64,000 nucleotides of DNA from CANJIV01 sp046330225 (GTDB lineage Bacteria; Actinomycetota; Thermoleophilia; Solirubrobacterales; Solirubrobacteraceae), in contig JAXLTD010000001.1 in NCBI GenBank assembly GCA_046330225.1, positions 496,001 through 560,000 on the forward strand, in the 5' to 3' direction. This document shows positions 60,044-64,000 of this stretch, piece after piece. Made by a program: the position numbers and the translations under genes. Positions within the stretch are counted from its first letter, which is position 1, and each line of letters opens with the position of its first letter. Under the pieces are notes generated by a model, which was not told where the DNA came from, ran no database searches, and worked only from the letters and a program-made list of their open reading frames with translations.

Positions 60044-61615
60044 ATGTCACTGGAGCCGGAAGCGGCAGAGGAGATCATCCTCGAGACGCACGAGACCACC
60101 GCGGCAGCGGAGGAGAAGTCGAAGCTCAAGAAGCACTTCGGGCGCTTCGACATGCTCTTCTTCCTCATCTGCACGCTGGTCGGCGTCGACACGCTGGGCG
60201 CGGTCGCCAGCAACGGGCCTGAGGGCTTCACCTGGCTGATCTTCCTGGCGATCTTCTTCTTCGTGCCCTACGCCCTCCTCACCTCGGAGCTCGGGGCGGC
60301 GTTCCCGGACGAAGGCGGCTGCTACGTCTGGACCAAGCTGGCGTTCGGCCGCTTCACGGCGTGCGTCAACACCGTCCTGTACTGGCTCTCGAACCCGGTC
60401 TGGATGGGCGGCCTGCTCACCATCACCGCCGTGGCAACCTTCGAGACCTTCTTCGGAAGCCTTGGCGATGTCGGCAAGTACATCTTCTCGTTCGCCTTCA
60501 TCTGGTTCGGCGTGTGGGCGGCGATCCTCTCGTTCGGGATCGGCAAGTGGATCCCGACTCTCGGCGCGTGGTGCCGGATCGGCCTGCTCGGCTTCTTCAC
60601 GATCAGCACGATCATCTACGCGTTCAAGCACGGCCTGCACGCGCCGGGCATCAGCAAGTTCTCCCCGAGCTACACCCTGTTCATCGCGCTGGTCCCGGTC
60701 CTCTTCTTCAACTTCGTCGGCTTCGAGCTTCCGAGCGCCGCGGGCGACGAGATGAAGGATCCCCAGAAGGACGTGCCGTTCACGGTGATCCGGTCCATGT
60801 TCGCGTCGATCGTCTTGTACGGCGTGCCGATCCTGGCGATCATCATGGTGCTGCCCTCCGACCAGATCACCGGCCTGGGCGGCTTCATCGACGCGATGAA
60901 GTCCGTGTTCACGGTCTACGGCGGGGAGGTCACCAAGGACGGGGCGGTGCTCACCGGCGCCGGCGAGGTCCTCGGCGACCTGATGGCTGCCGGCTTCATT
61001 CTCGTCCTCCTCTCCAGCGGCACGACCTGGCTCATGGGCTCGGACCGCTCGCAGGCCGTGGCCGGCTACGACGGAGCGGGCCCGCGAATCATCGGCCGCT
61101 TCTCGAAGAAGTGGGGCACGCCGATCGTGGTCAACACGATGTCGGGCGTCGTTTCGACGATCGTCATGGTGCTCGCATACCAGCTGGCCGGCGGAAGCTC
61201 CGAGAAGTACTTCAACGCGGTGCTGAACGTCGTGCTGCTGTTCACGACGATCTCGTACATGGTGATCTTCCCGGCGCTGATCAAGCTGAGATACAGCCAT
61301 GGCCACGTGCACCGGCCGTTCCGGGTGCCCGGCGGCAAGGCCGGCGTGTGGATCATCGGGATCCTGTGCACGTTCTGGGCGACCCTGGCCTCCATCGTCG
61401 GCCTGTTCCCGGGCCTTGGCGACGGCGAGCTGCTCAACGACACGGCACTGCCCGAGGGCTTCACGCGCGGGACGTTCGAGCTGGTGGTGTTCATCCCGCT
61501 CATCGTCACGTTGCTGATCGGGGTGCTCTTCTACGTCGCCGGTCGCAAGACCCGCGCCGAGCAGGTGCCGGTGTTCGTGGCCGCGGACCCCGAGCCGGAG
61601 CCGGAGCCCGCCTAA
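60044..61615 (+). CDS. APC-superfamily amino-acid permease
   Basis: The 523-residue transporter has about 12 TM helices after a 45-residue acidic N-terminus. The first helix FDMLFFLICTLVGVDTLGAVASNGPEG is the unwound substrate-binding TM1 of the APC fold, followed by the ELGAAFPDEGGCYVWTKLAFG motif typical of the glutamate:GABA and related antiporter branch. FNFVGFELPSAAGDEMKDPQKDVPF matches TM6 and the following conserved loop. The substrate is probably an amino acid or amine. A very strong ribosome binding site (GGGGGAGG) sits in the hairpin-rich leader described separately. The tail is Pro/Glu repeats. Confidence 0.9.
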   Translation: MSLEPEAAEEIILETHETTAAAEEKSKLKKHFGRFDMLFFLICTLVGVDTLGAVASNGPEGFTWLIFLAIFFFVPYALLTSELGAAFPDEGGCYVWTKLAFGRFTACVNTVLYWLSNPVWMGGLLTITAVATFETFFGSLGDVGKYIFSFAFIWFGVWAAILSFGIGKWIPTLGAWCRIGLLGFFTISTIIYAFKHGLHAPGISKFSPSYTLFIALVPVLFFNFVGFELPSAAGDEMKDPQKDVPFTVIRSMFASIVLYGVPILAIIMVLPSDQITGLGGFIDAMKSVFTVYGGEVTKDGAVLTGAGEVLGDLMAAGFILVLLSSGTTWLMGSDRSQAVAGYDGAGPRIIGRFSKKWGTPIVVNTMSGVVSTIVMVLAYQLAGGSSEKYFNAVLNVVLLFTTISYMVIFPALIKLRYSHGHVHRPFRVPGGKAGVWIIGILCTFWATLASIVGLFPGLGDGELLNDTALPEGFTRGTFELVVFIPLIVTLLIGVLFYVAGRKTRAEQVPVFVAADPEPEPEPA

Positions 61616-62298
61616 AACTCCGCGGACTCGATCCGCCGCGCCACCGTCGCCGTCCAGTCGTTCCGGCCGAAGTGCTGGACGACGGCGGCGGCGCTGGCGC
61701 GGTGGTCGTAGGGCACCCGCCGGTGCTCGATGCGGCGGTCGGCGTGCACGAGCGCGTAGGCGGCCCGGGGGTCGCCGTCGAAGGGCATGCCCACGCTGCC
61801 GGGGTTGACGAGCTCGATTCCGCTGCGCGCCGAGATCCGGCGAAACGGCAGGTGCGTGTGGCCGAACACGAGCCGCGGCTCGGGCACGCCGGCGAGCAGC
61901 TCGTCCTCGTCCGGGGCCGGCTCCGGGAGGAACGACCGCACGTCGGAGACCGGCGAGCCGTGGCAGTAGCGGGCGCCCTCGTGCACGAGCATCGGCTCGA
62001 GCCGGTCCAGCGCGGCGACGTCAGGGCCGCCGAGCGCCTTGCGGCACGCGGCGATCGCGCCCTGGACGACCGCGGTGTCCGGGGCCTCGGACGGGGCCGC
62101 CGTCCAGCGCTCGCCGTTGCCGCGGATCCAGGCGGCGTCGAGCCGGCGCAGACGCGCCACGGTCTCGGCAGGCCAGGCGCCGAACAGGGCGTAGTCGCCG
62201 CCGAGCAGGAACCGGCGCACGCCCTGCGCCTGGGCATCCGCGAGCACCGCCTCGAGGGCCGGGAGGTTGCCATGGACGTCGTAGAGGAGGCCGAGCAT
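61612..62298 (-). CDS. Calcineurin-like metallophosphoesterase (YfcE/MJ0936-like)
   Basis: The 228-residue enzyme has the five metal-binding blocks: D-x-H (LLYDVHGN, Asp7/His9), GGDY, GNGE, a central His (YCHGSP) and GHTH (FGHTHLPFR). It would hydrolyse phosphodiesters with two metals. Its family includes YfcE-type enzymes with broad in-vitro activity. ATG 62298 lies six bases after TATATC on the minus strand with no ribosome binding site, so it looks leaderless. It is divergent from a GNAT gene over a 24-base gap and convergent with the permease, overlapping it by four bases. Confidence 0.9.
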   Translation of the reverse strand: MLGLLYDVHGNLPALEAVLADAQAQGVRRFLLGGDYALFGAWPAETVARLRRLDAAWIRGNGERWTAAPSEAPDTAVVQGAIAACRKALGGPDVAALDRLEPMLVHEGARYCHGSPVSDVRSFLPEPAPDEDELLAGVPEPRLVFGHTHLPFRRISARSGIELVNPGSVGMPFDGDPRAAYALVHADRRIEHRRVPYDHRASAAAVVQHFGRNDWTATVARRIESAEF

Positions 62299-62304
62299 CC
62301 CCCG

Positions 62305-62314
62305 GATATACCAT
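62305..62314. promoter_or_regulatory. Bidirectional promoter core between divergent genes
   Basis: GATATACCAT reads as TATATC (62310 to 62305) on the minus strand, six bases before the metallophosphoesterase ATG, and as TACCAT (62309-62314) on the plus strand, eight bases before the GNAT GTG. Both genes could use the same duplex as their -10 element, so only one can initiate at a time. Confidence 0.55.
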
Positions 62315-62322
62315 CGCCCGCC

Positions 62323-62925
62323 GTGGCGGACCTCGAGATCACTGGCCCGGCGCTCACGCTGCGCTACCCCGTCGCCGCCGATGCGCCGGCGCTCTTCCGC
62401 CGCGGGTCCGACCCCGAGGTGACGCGCTTCTTCTCGTGGGGGCCCTACCGGGAGGTGGCCGAGGCCGACGCGTACATCGAAAGCCTGCCCGGGCGCCGGG
62501 CGGCGGGCAGCCTCCTGGACTTCGCGATCGTCCGCGACGGCGAGGCGCTCGGGATCACCGGCCTCAGCGAGCTTGCCGCCCGCGACCGCCGCGCCACGGT
62601 GGGCAGCTGGATCGGCCGGCCCGAGTGGGGGACCGGGGTCAACGCGGAGGCGAAGGCGCTCATCTGCGCGCTGGCGTTCGGCCCGCTCGGCCTCGAGCGC
62701 CTGACCGCCTACGCGGGGGCCGGCAACGACCGCTCCCAGGCAGCGCTGGCGAAGATCGGGTTCGTGCGCGAGGGCCGGCTGCGGCGCTTTCACCGCCACG
62801 GCGCCCGGGTCCACGACGTGGCGATCTTCAGCCTCCTGCGCGACGAGTGGGCCGTCTCGCCGCTGGCCGCCGTCCCGGCCTGCATCTCGGGCGACGTGCC
62901 GGTCGCGTTCGCGGCGGCTCCGTAG
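62323..62925 (+). CDS. GNAT-family acetyltransferase (RimJ/RimL-like)
   Basis: This 200-residue protein has the RimJ/RimL layout: ALTLRYPVAADAPALFRRGSDPEVTRFFSWGPY, IGRPEWGTGVNAEAKALICALAFGPLGLERLTAYAGAGN (acetyl-CoA loop and following helix) and RSQAALAKIGFVREGRLRRFH. Such enzymes acetylate N-termini of proteins or small amines. The GTG start is preferred because TACCAT lies eight bases upstream and it lies 24 bases from the divergent metallophosphoesterase start. Its last 20 residues (CISGDVPVAFAAAP) are atypical. Confidence 0.9.
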   Translation: MADLEITGPALTLRYPVAADAPALFRRGSDPEVTRFFSWGPYREVAEADAYIESLPGRRAAGSLLDFAIVRDGEALGITGLSELAARDRRATVGSWIGRPEWGTGVNAEAKALICALAFGPLGLERLTAYAGAGNDRSQAALAKIGFVREGRLRRFHRHGARVHDVAIFSLLRDEWAVSPLAAVPACISGDVPVAFAAAP

Positions 62926-62928
62926 CCG

Positions 62929-64000
62929 CTACTCGAAGAACGTCAGGAACGCCAGCATCGCGTAGATGCCCACGAGCGCGACGCCTTCGGGGATCGTCGC
63001 CTCCCCGTCGCTGGTGATCTGCCAGACCGCCAGCGCCGTGATCAGCAGCGCACCGATGTAGACGGGGTCGATCACGAAGGTCAGGTGGTGGGCGAACAGC
63101 ATCGACACGAGCACGAGGACGGGGAACAGGAAGACGGCGATCTGGGCCACGGAGTTCTTCACGACGCTGATCGCGTCGTCGAACTTCCCCTTGGCGGCCA
63201 GCGAGATGCCGGCGAAGTTCTCCACCGCGTTGCCGGCGATCGCCACGACTACGAGGCCGGCGAAGGCGTCGGAGAGGTGCAGCGCGTCCATCGCCGGGCT
63301 GAGCGCGTCCACGAACCACTCGCTGATGAAGGCGGCGCCCACACCCGCGACCGCCAGCAGGGTGATCGCCGTGCGCAGCGGGACGTGCGGTCCGCCGCGC
63401 TCGGGCGTCTCGGCGGCCTGGACCCGCGTGTCGGCCTTGAGGTAGGACCGCAGCCACACGCCGTAGACGATGAGCAGCACGACGGCGCCGGCGACGGAGA
63501 TCTCCTCGGCGTGGGCCGACGCGCGGTCCCCGGTGGCGAGCGACAGCCCGAGGATCACGATGATGAACGTCGCGACGAGCAGCAGCGTCGCCGTGTCGTT
63601 CGGGAGGCGCGTCTGGAACGTCATGGTGCCGTCGGAGCGGCTGCGGGCGCCGGCGACGATCACGAGGCCGAGCACGAGCAGCGCGTTGGCGAAGAGCGAG
63701 CCGAGGATCGAGGTCTGCGCGACCGTCACTTCACCGGCCTGGAGCGCGAAGATCACGACGAAGAGCTCGGGCAGGTTGCCGAGCGTGGACTGGAGCACCC
63801 CGGTCACGCCCGGCCCGAAGTGCTCGCCGAGCGCGTCGGTCGCGAGCGCGACCACCCAGGCCAGGCCGGCGAGCGCGAGCGTCACGAAGGGGAAGACGAC
63901 GAGCCCGTCGACGCCGCCGTAGTGCAGCACGCCCGAGAGGACGGCCAGGACGGCGATGGCACCGAGCGCGAGCCGCTGGCGGGCAGAGAAGGCGGCGAGC
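62929..64000 (-). CDS. CaCA-family Ca2+/H+ antiporter (Cax-like; 5' end beyond the window)
   Basis: The frame stays open to the window edge and has no in-window start that includes TM1, so it is partial. At least ten TM helices are visible. The two inverted alpha repeats that bind the cation are GNLPELFVVIFAL (first repeat) and GNAVENFAGISLA (second), each with the essential Asn-x-x-Glu. The central acidic loop (ADTRVQAAETPERGGP) follows repeat 1. It exchanges cytoplasmic Ca2+ for protons. It lies three bases from the convergent GNAT stop. Confidence 0.92.
   Translation of the reverse strand, partial: LAAFSARQRLALGAIAVLAVLSGVLHYGGVDGLVVFPFVTLALAGLAWVVALATDALGEHFGPGVTGVLQSTLGNLPELFVVIFALQAGEVTVAQTSILGSLFANALLVLGLVIVAGARSRSDGTMTFQTRLPNDTATLLLVATFIIVILGLSLATGDRASAHAEEISVAGAVVLLIVYGVWLRSYLKADTRVQAAETPERGGPHVPLRTAITLLAVAGVGAAFISEWFVDALSPAMDALHLSDAFAGLVVVAIAGNAVENFAGISLAAKGKFDDAISVVKNSVAQIAVFLFPVLVLVSMLFAHHLTFVIDPVYIGALLITALAVWQITSDGEATIPEGVALVGIYAMLAFLTFFE

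Overview
The window is 64 kb of very GC-rich bacterial chromosome from an actinobacterium. The best guess is class Thermoleophilia (Solirubrobacterales-like), inferred from four things: the ftsE-ftsX / ctpA / rnr / smpB / ssrA neighbourhood, a tmRNA tag of actinobacterial type (ADSHEYALAA), many apparently leaderless genes with a TANNNT hexamer 6-8 bases before the start codon, and the codon and amino-acid bias. This is inferred from style and gene order, not from a phylogenetic marker. No phage, integrase, transposase, CRISPR array or tRNA gene was recognised.

Layout. 1-2.6 kb: the start of a secreted-protein gene, a small unknown gene, an M16 peptidase and a flavin reductase. 2.7-10.3 kb: a co-directional housekeeping block, ftsE-ftsX, an amidinohydrolase plus M20 amidohydrolase pair, a CtpA-type protease, a short RNase R and SmpB. 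10.3-12.7 kb: an aldo/keto reductase and an AlkD-like glycosylase, each preceded by a copy of the same compact promoter-plus-structured-RNA unit; this is the most novel element I see. 12.7-16.6 kb: acetyltransferase, secreted protein, class III cyclase, polysaccharide deacetylase, then ssrA (tmRNA). 17-25.6 kb: a 1229-residue LamG/PKD exported protein, a double-GNAT protein, an epimerase, an opine-dehydrogenase-like enzyme and a DHA2 drug exporter. 25.6-31.7 kb: two ArsR-SRPBCC cassettes, each with a perfect palindromic operator, flanking a three-gene citryl-CoA-lyase-like / CoA-ligase / VOC operon, then a PEP-mutase-family enzyme. 31.8-36.2 kb: propeller protein, macrolide-type glycosyltransferase, a helical-repeat protein coupled to an RDD membrane protein, and a Pro/Ala-rich anchored protein.

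36.4-47.6 kb: a 1285-residue PAS-GGDEF-EAL-GAF signalling protein, a secreted propeller protein, a CaiB-type CoA transferase, a fused M14 carboxypeptidase/N-acetylmuramoyl-alanine amidase, an NmrA-like reductase, small membrane proteins and LtrA. 47.6-49.6 kb: a divergent copper-protein pair (PHM-like/cupredoxin fusion and a small cupredoxin). 49.6-56.5 kb: membrane-anchored PLC-like protein, cupin, Lon protease, VIT-type metal transporter, thioesterase. 56.7-64 kb: PhoX-like phosphatase, LigD-type ligase without a polymerase domain, an amino-acid permease behind a hairpin-rich leader, metallophosphoesterase and GNAT genes sharing one bidirectional promoter, and a Ca2+/H+ antiporter cut by the window end.

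Functional themes. FtsEX, the M14-amidase fusion and the polysaccharide deacetylase act on the cell envelope. SmpB, tmRNA, RNase R, CtpA and Lon form a ribosome-rescue and proteolysis set: tmRNA tags stalled peptides, RNase R degrades the defective mRNA and the proteases remove damaged protein. AlkD-like glycosylase and LigD-type ligase serve DNA repair.
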